Assembly: GCA_045594545.1 (NCBI GenBank)
Contig: JAZNYQ010000128.1
Coordinates: 1 to 16,131, forward strand
DNA: 16,131 bases
Source: CAKSHC01 sp045594545
GTDB taxonomy: Bacteria; Bacillota; Clostridia; Oscillospirales; UMGS1783
Direction of reading: 5' to 3'
The translations under genes and the position numbers were made by a program. Numbering within the stretch: position 1 is the stretch's first letter; each line of letters begins with the position of its first letter. Below are positions 1 through 7,276 of the stretch, one piece after another. The notes beneath the pieces were generated by a model that was not told where the DNA came from, ran no database searches, and saw nothing but the letters and a program-made list of their open reading frames with translations.

Positions 1-1
1 A

Positions 2-334
2 TTCATGAACCAGCAAAAGATATATCTGGTTAGAGACCATTTAAATGTCATCAATGTCATTGGCTATGCTTATTATGATTTCGGAACTGTCGGCATAGCG
101 CTATTCATGCTTTTCTGGTCTTTTATCTTCGGCATGATACAATCCTTCTTTCAAGTCAAAAATAGTCCATTCTCCCTGATGGCCCTTGGCAACGCCATGT
201 CACCGATTGTCTTAAGTTTCTTTTCCGTATGGATGAGCCTGTTCTCCTTCTGGATGCATTGGGGATTTACCTTTATCCTATTTCTGATCGCCATCATCCA
301 TATCAAGCCAAAACACAAAGACATTTTGAATTAA
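2..334 (+). CDS. C-terminal end of a polytopic membrane protein, probable oligosaccharide repeat-unit polymerase (Wzy-like), 5' truncated
   Basis: The reading frame is open to the left edge, so this is the tail of a longer protein and the ATG at 5 is unlikely to be its start. What is visible is about 110 residues with three hydrophobic segments (roughly residues 24-48, 57-78 and 84-99 from that ATG) and a short basic tail. An asparagine-rich stretch followed by a YYDFG motif before the first segment resembles the C-terminal end of O-antigen and capsule repeat polymerases. These integral membrane enzymes join flipped lipid-linked repeat units outside the membrane. The position directly before a rhamnose operon, with a flippase in the same operon, supports this. 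Sequence similarity in this family is weak, so another polytopic transport or polymerase protein cannot be excluded. It ends 19 bases before rmlA. Confidence 0.55.
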   Translation, partial: FMNQQKIYLVRDHLNVINVIGYAYYDFGTVGIALFMLFWSFIFGMIQSFFQVKNSPFSLMALGNAMSPIVLSFFSVWMSLFSFWMHWGFTFILFLIAIIHIKPKHKDILN

Positions 335-353
335 CTCTCATGGAGGATTTATT

Positions 354-1250
354 ATGAAAGGTATTATTTTAGCCGGCGGTTCCGGCACAAGACTCTATCC
401 GTTGACTAAGGTCACATCCAAGCAATTACTCCCTATTTACGATAAGCCGATGATCTATTATCCGATGTCGGTACTGATGAATGCCGGGATTCGGGATATT
501 CTGATTATCTCCACCCCGCAGGATACCCCCCGTTTTCAGGATCTTTTGGGGGACGGTCACCAGTTCGGCGTTCATCTGTCCTATGCGGTTCAGCCCTCGC
601 CCGACGGGCTGGCACAAGCCTTTATTATCGGTGCTGATTTTATCGGCGATGACACCGTTGCCATGGTGCTGGGTGATAATATTTTCGCCGGTCACGGACT
701 GAAAAAACGGCTCAAAGCCGCGGTAGAAAACGCAAAAACCGGTAAGGGCGCCACCGTTTTCGGCTATTATGTTGACGATCCGGAGCGCTTCGGTATTGTG
801 GAGTTCGACGCCAACGGTCGCGCCATCTCCATTGAGGAAAAACCGGCCAAGCCCAAGAGCAACTATTGCGTGACCGGCCTGTATTTCTACGACAATCGCG
901 TTGTGGAATATGCCAAAAATCTTAAGCCTTCGGCTCGTGGCGAATTGGAGATCACCGATCTCAATCGCATTTATCTCGAACAGGGCGATCTGAATGTGGA
1001 ATTGCTCGGACAAGGCTTTACCTGGCTGGATACCGGCACCCATGAGAGCCTGGTCGATGCCACCAACTTTGTTAAGACGGTTGAGACCCATCAGCACCGC
1101 AAGATCGGCTGTCTGGAAGAGATTGCCTATCTGAACGGCTGGATCACCAAAGAAGATGTACTGGCTGTATATGAAGTTCTCAAAAAGAATCAGTACGGTC
1201 AGTATCTTAAGGATGTTCTTGACGGAAAATATATGGATGCATTACGCTGA
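354..1250 (+). CDS. rmlA: Glucose-1-phosphate thymidylyltransferase RmlA
   Basis: The 298-residue protein has the usual length for short-form RmlA. It converts glucose 1-phosphate and dTTP to dTDP-glucose in the cytosol, the first and normally feedback-controlled step of dTDP-rhamnose synthesis. The nucleotide-binding signature GGSGTRLYPLT lies at residues 8-18, the lysine of the substrate loop in SKQLLPIYDKPM at 22-33, and the metal-binding aspartate in LGDN at 106-109. A later EEKPxxPKSN segment and WLDTGTHE, which completes the sugar-binding part, are also typical. A clear GGAGG ribosome site precedes the ATG. The product also feeds the 3-amino-sugar branch encoded downstream (4713-6223), so this enzyme probably supplies two nucleotide sugars. 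The assignment is secure at family level. Confidence 0.97.
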   Translation: MKGIILAGGSGTRLYPLTKVTSKQLLPIYDKPMIYYPMSVLMNAGIRDILIISTPQDTPRFQDLLGDGHQFGVHLSYAVQPSPDGLAQAFIIGADFIGDDTVAMVLGDNIFAGHGLKKRLKAAVENAKTGKGATVFGYYVDDPERFGIVEFDANGRAISIEEKPAKPKSNYCVTGLYFYDNRVVEYAKNLKPSARGELEITDLNRIYLEQGDLNVELLGQGFTWLDTGTHESLVDATNFVKTVETHQHRKIGCLEEIAYLNGWITKEDVLAVYEVLKKNQYGQYLKDVLDGKYMDALR

Positions 1251-1268
1251 TTATGGAGGAATAACACA

Positions 1269-2288
1269 ATGACTATTATCGTTACCGGCGGTGCCGGCTT
1301 TATCGGAAGCAACTTCGTATTTCATATGCTGGGCAAGTATCCCGACTACCGTATTGTCTGCTTGGATAAACTGACTTATGCGGGCAATCTCTCCACCTTA
1401 GAGCCGGTTATGGACAACCCTAATTTCCGTTTTGTAAAACTGGATATCTGCGACCGTGCAGGGGTTTATCAACTGTTTGAAGAAGAAAAGCCGGACATGA
1501 TCGTCAACTTTGCCGCAGAGAGCCATGTAGACCGTTCCATTGAAAACCCTGAAGTCTTTTTGCAGACCAATATTCTCGGTACGCAAGTTTTGATGGATGC
1601 TTGCCGCAAATACGGCATTACCCGTTACCATCAGGTGTCTACCGATGAGGTGTACGGCGACCTGCCGCTGGATCGTCCCGACTTGTTCTTTACCGAGGAA
1701 ACACCGATCCATACCTCTTCCCCTTATTCCAGTTCCAAAGCCGGTGCCGACCTGCTGGTTCTGGCCTACCACCGCACGTTTGGACTGCCCGTAACCATTT
1801 CCCGTTGTTCCAACAATTACGGCCCTTATCATTTCCCTGAGAAACTCATTCCGCTCATGATCGCCAATGCTTTGGCCGATAAACCTCTGCCGGTTTATGG
1901 CGAGGGGTTGAATGTGCGCGACTGGCTGTATGTTGAGGATCATTGCAAAGCCATTGATCTGATCATTCATAAGGGACGCGTCGGTGAGGTGTATAACATC
2001 GGCGGCCATAACGAAATGAAGAACATTGATATTGTTAAGATCATTTGCAAGGCGCTGGACAAGCCCGAAAGCCTGATCACCTATGTGACCGACCGCAAGG
2101 GACACGATATGCGCTACGCCATTGATCCGACCAAGATTCACAATGAACTGGGCTGGTTGCCCGAAACCAAGTTTGCCGACGGCATCCAGAAGACGATTCA
2201 ATGGTATCTGGATAACCGCGAGTGGTGGGAAACCATCATTTCGGGCGAATACCAAAACTACTACGAAAAGATGTATGGGAACCGCTAA
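1269..2288 (+). CDS. rmlB: dTDP-glucose 4,6-dehydratase RmlB
   Basis: This 339-residue extended short-chain dehydrogenase converts dTDP-glucose to dTDP-4-keto-6-deoxyglucose with bound NAD. The Rossmann motif GGAGFIG is at residues 7-13, SHVDRS at 85-90, the catalytic TDE triad at 125-127, and the YxxxK pair at Tyr153 and Lys157. Length and motif order match canonical RmlB. A GGAGG ribosome site lies about 9 bases before the ATG, and its leader resembles the one before rmlA. The stop codon directly abuts the ATG of rmlD. The product is the metabolic branch point of the locus: RmlC/RmlD take it to rhamnose, and the ketoisomerase and aminotransferase at 4713-6223 take it to a 3-amino-3,6-dideoxyhexose. 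Confidence 0.97.
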   Translation: MTIIVTGGAGFIGSNFVFHMLGKYPDYRIVCLDKLTYAGNLSTLEPVMDNPNFRFVKLDICDRAGVYQLFEEEKPDMIVNFAAESHVDRSIENPEVFLQTNILGTQVLMDACRKYGITRYHQVSTDEVYGDLPLDRPDLFFTEETPIHTSSPYSSSKAGADLLVLAYHRTFGLPVTISRCSNNYGPYHFPEKLIPLMIANALADKPLPVYGEGLNVRDWLYVEDHCKAIDLIIHKGRVGEVYNIGGHNEMKNIDIVKIICKALDKPESLITYVTDRKGHDMRYAIDPTKIHNELGWLPETKFADGIQKTIQWYLDNREWWETIISGEYQNYYEKMYGNR

Positions 2289-3170
2289 ATGAAAGTATTT
2301 GTTACCGGCGTCGGCGGTCAGTTAGGCCACGATGTCATGAATGAACTGGCGCGCCGTGGGCATATCGGCATCGGTAGTGATTTAGCTACAGGCGATGTGC
2401 TGTTAGACATTACCGATCCGGCGGCTGTTGAAGAAGCCCTGACCACGGCTCATCCCGATGCGGTGATCCACTGCGCAGCATGGACGGCTGTAGATGCCGC
2501 CGAGGAGGAAGAAAACCGCGACAAGGTGCATCAGATCAACGTCATGGGCACCCAATATATAGCCGATGCCTGCAAAAAAATCGGCGCAAAAATGATGTAT
2601 ATCAGTACCGATTATGTTTTTAATGGGCGGGGAGAGATGCCGTGGACGGCCGATTGCGAGGATTTTGATCCGTTAAATGTGTACGGAAAGTCCAAATTTG
2701 AGGGAGAAATGGCCGTAAAATCCACCGTTTTGGCTCATTTTATTGTCAGAATCGCATGGGTTTTCGGTAAAAACGGCAAGAATTTTATCAAAACCATGCT
2801 CAATGTCGGCAAAAAATATGATACGGTGCGGGTGGTAAACGACCAGATCGGCACCCCTACCTACACTTACGATTTGGCACGACTGCTGATTGACATGATT
2901 GAAACCGAAAAATACGGCACCTATCATGCCACCAATGAGGGCGGTTTTATCTCGTGGTATGATTTCACCTGCGAGATTTTCCGTCAAGCAGGCTACGACA
3001 CCAAGGTTATCCCTGTAACCACCGAAGAGTACGGGCTGTCCAAAGCAGCGCGCCCTTTTAACAGTCGTTTAGACAAAAGTAAATTAACGGAAAACGGGTT
3101 TGTTCCCCTGCCCTGCTGGCAGGATGCTTTGTCCCGTTATCTGGAGGAAATCAAAGATGGGTCAAATTAA
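2289..3170 (+). CDS. rmlD: dTDP-4-dehydrorhamnose reductase RmlD
   Basis: This 293-residue SDR protein makes the last reduction to dTDP-L-rhamnose using NAD(P)H. Visible are the N-terminal TGVGGQLG dinucleotide-binding loop (residues 6-13), HCAAWTAVD at 61-69, STDYVFNG at 106-113 with the catalytic Ser/Thr, and YGKSK with Tyr132 and Lys136. All fit the family. The ATG follows the rmlB stop with no gap. No strong separate ribosome site is evident, so translation is probably coupled to rmlB. The 3' end overlaps rmlC by 14 bases. The order A-B-D-C differs from the A-C-B-D order common in streptococci. The conserved motifs are intact, so it should be active. Confidence 0.96.
   Translation: MKVFVTGVGGQLGHDVMNELARRGHIGIGSDLATGDVLLDITDPAAVEEALTTAHPDAVIHCAAWTAVDAAEEEENRDKVHQINVMGTQYIADACKKIGAKMMYISTDYVFNGRGEMPWTADCEDFDPLNVYGKSKFEGEMAVKSTVLAHFIVRIAWVFGKNGKNFIKTMLNVGKKYDTVRVVNDQIGTPTYTYDLARLLIDMIETEKYGTYHATNEGGFISWYDFTCEIFRQAGYDTKVIPVTTEEYGLSKAARPFNSRLDKSKLTENGFVPLPCWQDALSRYLEEIKDGSN
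3143..3148 (+). promoter_or_regulatory. Ribosome binding site deciding the rmlC start
   Basis: A GGAGGA hexamer inside the end of rmlD lies 8 bases before the ATG at 3157. It supports that start over the in-frame ATG at 3100. Confidence 0.75.
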
Positions 3171-3759
3171 GGTAACCAAATGCCCGATCGAGGGGCTATA
3201 TATTATTGAACCTGCCGTCCATGGAGATGCCCGCGGCTATTTCATGGAAACCTATAATCAACGCGATATGCAGGAAGCCGGACTGAACATGGTATTCGTA
3301 CAGGACAATCAGAGCATGTCGGTCAAGGGTGTCCTGCGTGGCTTGCATTTCCAAAAGCAATATCCGCAGGGGAAGTTGGTACGCGTGATCAAAGGTCGCG
3401 TCTTTGATGTGGCGGTAGATCTACGCAAAGACAGCGCCACTTACGGCAAATGGTTTGGCGTGGAACTGACCGAGGAGAACAAAAAACAGTTTTACATCTC
3501 CGAGGGGTTCGCTCACGGTTTTCTCGTATTAAGTGACACAGCGGAATTTTGCTATAAAGTGACCGACTTTTATCATCCCGGAGATGAGGGCGGATTGGCT
3601 TGGAATGACCCTACCATTGGCATTGAGTGGCCGGAATTGATAGGGCAATATAACGCAACGGCATCGGCAGAGGGCTATACCCTTGCCGACGGCACCCCGC
3701 TTACTCTCAGCGACAAGGATCAAAAGTGGCTGGGGCTGAACGATACTTTTTCTTTCTAA
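3157..3759 (+). CDS. rmlC: dTDP-4-dehydrorhamnose 3,5-epimerase RmlC
   Basis: This cupin-fold epimerase inverts C3 and C5 of dTDP-4-keto-6-deoxyglucose before RmlD reduces it. From the ATG at 3157 it has 200 residues. Family features are HGDARGYF at 22-29, RGLHFQ at 61-66 with the catalytic His64, GKLVRV at 72-77, EGFAHGF at 116-122 and the conserved active-site Tyr133 in EFCYKVTDFY. The frame is open further upstream (an ATG at 3100), but the 19 extra residues have no family counterpart. The GGAGGA site at 3143-3148 points to 3157. The start lies inside the end of rmlD, so the two are probably translationally coupled. It is the last gene of the rhamnose set. Confidence 0.96.
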   Translation: MGQIKVTKCPIEGLYIIEPAVHGDARGYFMETYNQRDMQEAGLNMVFVQDNQSMSVKGVLRGLHFQKQYPQGKLVRVIKGRVFDVAVDLRKDSATYGKWFGVELTEENKKQFYISEGFAHGFLVLSDTAEFCYKVTDFYHPGDEGGLAWNDPTIGIEWPELIGQYNATASAEGYTLADGTPLTLSDKDQKWLGLNDTFSF

Positions 3760-3769
3760 GGAGTGCATT

Positions 3770-4723
3770 ATGCCGGATTTTTCAGTAATTGTTCTCAATT
3801 ACCATCCCGATAAGGACAAGCTGTTTGCCACATTGCGTTCGATTCTCTGCCAAAAGGATGTATCCTTTGAGATCATTCTGGCGGATGACGGTTCCCCCGA
3901 TCCGCTTAAACCGGAGATTGAAGCCTTTATGGCCTCTCATAAATTTACAGACTATCAACTGGTGCTTCATGAGCATAACGGCGGAACGGTCCGCAATTTT
4001 TATGACGGGCTTTCCCATGCCAAAGGCAAATACATCAAACCGATCTCGCCCGGTGACTGTTTGTATGATGATCAGACCCTATCCGCCGTATTCCGTTACA
4101 TGAAAAAGCACGAGGCGCGCTTACTGTTTGGGGATATGGTGTATTACAACGGCGATCGAATTCTCAATATCAAGACCCCCTGGATAGAGAAGCCCTATCA
4201 CCGTCATCAAAACCGAAAGATCCTCAAGCAACAGATGATTCACTGCCAGTACATTTCAGGGGCTGCCGTCTTTTATGAGCGCTGTTTGCTGGAAGATGGT
4301 TTACAAACGATCCTGGATACCGTGATTTATGCCGAGGATGTTATGTTGCAGCTGTTTGCGGCACAAGGGGTTACCACCCATCATCTGCCGCAATTCGTGA
4401 TGTGGTATGAATACGGAACGGGATTATCGACCGATCCGCAGAAGAAGGCATCGCCCCGTTTGGTGCAGGATTTTTACCGTTTCTATCAATTATTATTACG
4501 ACTATACCCCCACACCCCTTATGCCAAGCGCATCTGCCGACTTTGGCGGATCATGATAGAAAAGGGGCGGGTTCGCAATATGATTCGCAAGCTTACAAAT
4601 TTGGATAGGATCCTATTCCGCATACGCTGTTTACTGTTAAACCGAGCGTATACCTGTACGGGATATGACCTTACTCATATCAATGATTACACAAAGAAGG
4701 ATGACGCCTGCCATGGAAATTAA
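3770..4723 (+). CDS. Family 2 glycosyltransferase
   Basis: A 317-residue GT-A fold enzyme that presumably adds one sugar to the lipid-linked repeat at the inner membrane face. The N-terminus has the FSVIVLNYH strand (residues 4-12) and the nucleotide-binding ADDGS at 38-42. The GKYIKPISPGD segment ends in the metal-binding aspartate at 96, in the place of the DxD motif. An AEDVML segment near residue 190 may provide the catalytic base. The C-terminal third is basic and arginine-rich, which fits peripheral membrane contact, and no transmembrane segment is evident. An AAGGAG site precedes the ATG. It sits between the rhamnose genes and the amino-sugar pair, so it could transfer either sugar. 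Its donor and linkage cannot be read from sequence. The 3' end overlaps the next gene by 11 bases. Confidence 0.88.
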   Translation: MPDFSVIVLNYHPDKDKLFATLRSILCQKDVSFEIILADDGSPDPLKPEIEAFMASHKFTDYQLVLHEHNGGTVRNFYDGLSHAKGKYIKPISPGDCLYDDQTLSAVFRYMKKHEARLLFGDMVYYNGDRILNIKTPWIEKPYHRHQNRKILKQQMIHCQYISGAAVFYERCLLEDGLQTILDTVIYAEDVMLQLFAAQGVTTHHLPQFVMWYEYGTGLSTDPQKKASPRLVQDFYRFYQLLLRLYPHTPYAKRICRLWRIMIEKGRVRNMIRKLTNLDRILFRIRCLLLNRAYTCTGYDLTHINDYTKKDDACHGN

Positions 4724-5123
4724 AAAATATCAGTTCCCTCCTCACGGAGACGAACGCGGACAGTTGATCGCCATTGAGGCTATGAAACACATACCCTTTC
4801 CCGTTAAGCGGGTGTACTACATTTACGATACTCTGCCCGGTGTACGCCGTGGTTTTCACGCTCACCGCAATTTAGAGCAGATTCTCATATGCGTCAGCGG
4901 CAGCTGCATGATCCATTTAGATAATGGATTTGAAACGCAGGAAGTACGACTGGACTCCCCGGCGGAAGGACTCTACATCGCCAACGATATGTGGCGGGAG
5001 ATGTATGATTTTTCAAGTGATGCCGTTCTGCTGGTATTGGCGTCTGAGATCTATGATGAGGCCGATTACATTCGCGATTATGACACATTTATGGACATGG
5101 TTCACAATAAGGAGGACAAATGA
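4713..5123 (+). CDS. fdtA: dTDP-4-keto-6-deoxyglucose 3,4-ketoisomerase (FdtA/QdtA, WxcM-like cupin)
   Basis: A 136-residue single-domain cupin. This family moves the keto group of the RmlB product from C4 to C3, giving the substrate for C3 transamination. The signature GVRRGFHAHRNLEQ lies at residues 43-56, with the histidine pair His49 and His51 at the positions known to be catalytic in FdtA and QdtA. A second conserved stretch, EGLYIANDMWREMYDFS, covers 85-101. The frame is open back to 4665, and an in-frame ATG also occurs at 4701. The ATG at 4713 gives the usual family length, and an AAGAAGG site ends about 12 bases before it. FdtA and QdtA give opposite C4 stereochemistry (galacto or gluco), and I cannot tell which applies here. 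The gene overlaps the preceding GT2 and the next gene by a few bases. Confidence 0.88.
   Translation: MEIKKYQFPPHGDERGQLIAIEAMKHIPFPVKRVYYIYDTLPGVRRGFHAHRNLEQILICVSGSCMIHLDNGFETQEVRLDSPAEGLYIANDMWREMYDFSSDAVLLVLASEIYDEADYIRDYDTFMDMVHNKEDK
5109..5115 (+). promoter_or_regulatory. Ribosome binding site for the sugar aminotransferase
   Basis: A perfect AAGGAGG anti-Shine-Dalgarno match inside the end of the ketoisomerase gene. It is 7 bases before the ATG at 5123 and 4 bases before the one at 5120, which favours the second. Confidence 0.75.
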
Positions 5124-6223
5124 TGAATATTCCCTTTGTTACATTCCGACCGCTGGAAAAAGAATTAGATGCCGATCTGCGCGCGGCGTTTGCTCGCGTA
5201 TACGAGAACAGTTGGTATATCGGCGGAAAAGAAGATGAAGCCTTTGAAGCGGCTTTTGCTGCCTACTGTCACACCAAATACTGCATTGGTGTGGGTAATG
5301 GATTGGATGCGTTAATGTTAGCGCTTCGAGCGCTTGGTATCGGCAAGGGGGATGAGGTTATTGTCCCGTCTAACACCTTTATTGCCACGGCGCTGGCCGT
5401 TACCTATGTCGGTGCCACTCCCGTATTTGTAGAGCCGGATATTCGTACTTACAACATCGATCCTGCCCGTATTGAGGAAAAGATCAACGCCAAGACCCGT
5501 GCCATTATGCCGGTACATCTCTACGGTCAGCCGGCCGATATGGATCCGATCATGGCTGTTGCGAAAAAGTACAATTTATATGTAGTGGAAGACTGTGCAC
5601 AAGCCCACGGTGCCACCTACAAGGGACAGATTATCGGCTCCTTCGGAGATGCCGCAGGATTTAGCTTTTATCCCGGTAAAAACCTTGGGGCATTGGGTGA
5701 TGCCGGTGCTGTTGTAACCAACAACAAGGAGTTGGCCGATAAGATTCGCGCCCTTGGCAATTACGGATCCGACTACAAATATCATCACATTTATCAGGGT
5801 ACCAATTCCCGTTTGGATGAATTGCAGGCAGCCTTTTTGTCTGCCAAATTGCCGCACATGGACAAGGTAAACGAGAATCGCCGTGCCATTGCCGAGAAAT
5901 TCTCCAAAGGCATTCAGAATCCGTTAGTAGAATTGCCTTATATTTTACCGGAAACCAATCCGGTCTGGCACATTTATGCCGTTCGCAGTCAGCATCGGGA
6001 TGCGCTTGCTGATTTCCTGCAATCCAAGGGAATCGGGACCAACAAGCACTACCCCATTGCCATGCATATGCAGGAGTGTTACAAAGACCTGGGTATTAAG
6101 CAAGGTGAATTACCGATTGCCGAGGAGATCAGTGCGACCCAGCTTAGCCTGCCGCTCTACTACGGCATGACCGATGAAGAAGTTCAATATGTGATCGATC
6201 AGATCAATGTGTTTGCCGTATGA
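5123..6223 (+). CDS. fdtB: PLP-dependent sugar 3-aminotransferase (DegT/DnrJ/EryC1 family, FdtB/QdtB-like)
   Basis: This aminotransferase installs the amine at C3 of the ketoisomerase product, giving dTDP-Fuc3N or dTDP-Qui3N. The 366-residue protein has typical motifs. GVGNGLDAL (about 57-65) and PSNTFIATALA (about 82-92) bind cofactor phosphate and substrate. VVEDCAQAHGA holds the pyridine-ring aspartate (about 157), and FYPGKNLGALGDAGA carries the Schiff-base lysine (186 from this start). Two tandem ATG codons occur at 5120 and 5123. The AAGGAGG site at 5109-5115 gives 7 bases of spacing to the second and only 4 to the first, so I prefer 5123. The first would overlap the previous stop as ATGA. 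Pairing with an FdtA-type isomerase supports C3 rather than C4 transamination. No FdtC/QdtC-type hexapeptide-repeat N-acyltransferase follows. Confidence 0.9.
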   Translation: MNIPFVTFRPLEKELDADLRAAFARVYENSWYIGGKEDEAFEAAFAAYCHTKYCIGVGNGLDALMLALRALGIGKGDEVIVPSNTFIATALAVTYVGATPVFVEPDIRTYNIDPARIEEKINAKTRAIMPVHLYGQPADMDPIMAVAKKYNLYVVEDCAQAHGATYKGQIIGSFGDAAGFSFYPGKNLGALGDAGAVVTNNKELADKIRALGNYGSDYKYHHIYQGTNSRLDELQAAFLSAKLPHMDKVNENRRAIAEKFSKGIQNPLVELPYILPETNPVWHIYAVRSQHRDALADFLQSKGIGTNKHYPIAMHMQECYKDLGIKQGELPIAEEISATQLSLPLYYGMTDEEVQYVIDQINVFAV

Positions 6224-7272
6224 AAACAAGAAATTCTTCCATTGAACTGTTGCGCATCTTAGCCATTCTAGGTGTAGTGGTTTTACATTACAACGGATTT
6301 GTTGCCTTTGGGCAGGTAGCGGAAGGCTCCATTCAGCAATATATTCTTTTTGGATTTGAAAGTCTGTTCTTATGCGCGGTCAACACATTCGTTTTGATCT
6401 CCGGATATTTCCTGAGCGTCAGCACGGAGCGGCGATGGGTTAAAGTGCTGCAACTGCTTGCTCAGGTCATTCTTCTCGGCGCGGTACGATATGGCTTTTC
6501 TCTCCTGCTTTCCGGTGCCGGATTCTCCATCTCTTCTTTGATTGGCAGCATGATCCCCAACAATTGGTTTGTTACCTTGTATGTGACCCTATATATTCTC
6601 TCCCCTTATATCAATCTTTTGTTGGACAAATTAAATGAAACACAAATGACAACGCTACTGGTCACAGTTTTTGTTCTGTTTTCCCTGTGGCCGACGGGTA
6701 TGGATATGGTTCGCGATATCACCGGATTATCCTTTATCGGTTTGTACCCACTGAGCAATGGCGGGAATGTTGATGGATACACAATCGTTCAGTTTTGCCT
6801 GATGTATTTGATTGGTGCATATTTACGGAGATTTGAAAACCGTATTCGCATAAAAAGCGTATGGTTATCCTTGATCTTTGTTGGATGCATTGGTATGATT
6901 ACCCTTTGGCAGGTTATTCTTCCTGCCGGCGCTCGCGCCTACAGTAATCCGTTGATCATCTTGATGGCTTTCTGTGCATTTGTTTTGTTTTCTCGCATTT
7001 CCATACAAAGTAAATGGATCAACCGATTGGCGCAAGGCGCATTTTCCTGCTATATTCTTCACGATGTCTTTTTGCCGTATCTTGGAATCGAATATGTAAT
7101 CGGCAATCATCCGCTATTGTTAATCGGACATATCGTAGCTTCTGCGATAGGCATATATTTGTTGTGTTTTGTTGTGGATTTTGTTTATGGCCTTATCAGC
7201 CGTCCGATCCTATCGAGGATAGGAAAACCGTTAGCAAAATTTGATCGATTCATTTCCCCCTACAAGGAGTAA
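6220..7272 (+). CDS. Membrane acyltransferase family 3 protein (OafA/WecH-like)
   Basis: A 350-residue polytopic membrane protein with about ten hydrophobic segments. The N-terminus has the typical Acyltransferase_3 signature: Glu9, Arg12 and the conserved His23 within SIELLRILAI followed by VVLHYNG. Family members transfer acetyl or other short acyl groups from the cytoplasm to sugars of surface glycans. Here it could O-acetylate the repeat unit, or less likely N-acylate the amino sugar, since no dedicated FdtC/QdtC enzyme is present. It shares four bases (ATGA) with the aminotransferase gene, indicating coupled translation. The C-terminal region ends with a short basic cytosolic tail. Acyl donor and acceptor are not predictable. 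The family call is solid. Confidence 0.88.
   Translation: MKTRNSSIELLRILAILGVVVLHYNGFVAFGQVAEGSIQQYILFGFESLFLCAVNTFVLISGYFLSVSTERRWVKVLQLLAQVILLGAVRYGFSLLLSGAGFSISSLIGSMIPNNWFVTLYVTLYILSPYINLLLDKLNETQMTTLLVTVFVLFSLWPTGMDMVRDITGLSFIGLYPLSNGGNVDGYTIVQFCLMYLIGAYLRRFENRIRIKSVWLSLIFVGCIGMITLWQVILPAGARAYSNPLIILMAFCAFVLFSRISIQSKWINRLAQGAFSCYILHDVFLPYLGIEYVIGNHPLLLIGHIVASAIGIYLLCFVVDFVYGLISRPILSRIGKPLAKFDRFISPYKE
7264..7269 (+). promoter_or_regulatory. Ribosome binding site deciding the GT4 start
   Basis: AAGGAG at the end of the acyltransferase gene, 7 bases before the ATG at 7277. It excludes the in-frame upstream ATG at 7241 as the main start. Confidence 0.7.
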
Positions 7273-7276
7273 GAAA

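Noticed and set aside
426..1097. Long minus-strand open frame opposite rmlA
   Set aside because: It lies wholly antisense to a gene with intact RmlA motifs, and its translation has no recognisable domain.
1398..2255. Long minus-strand open frame opposite rmlB
   Set aside because: Antisense shadow of rmlB, with no plausible ribosome site or family match.
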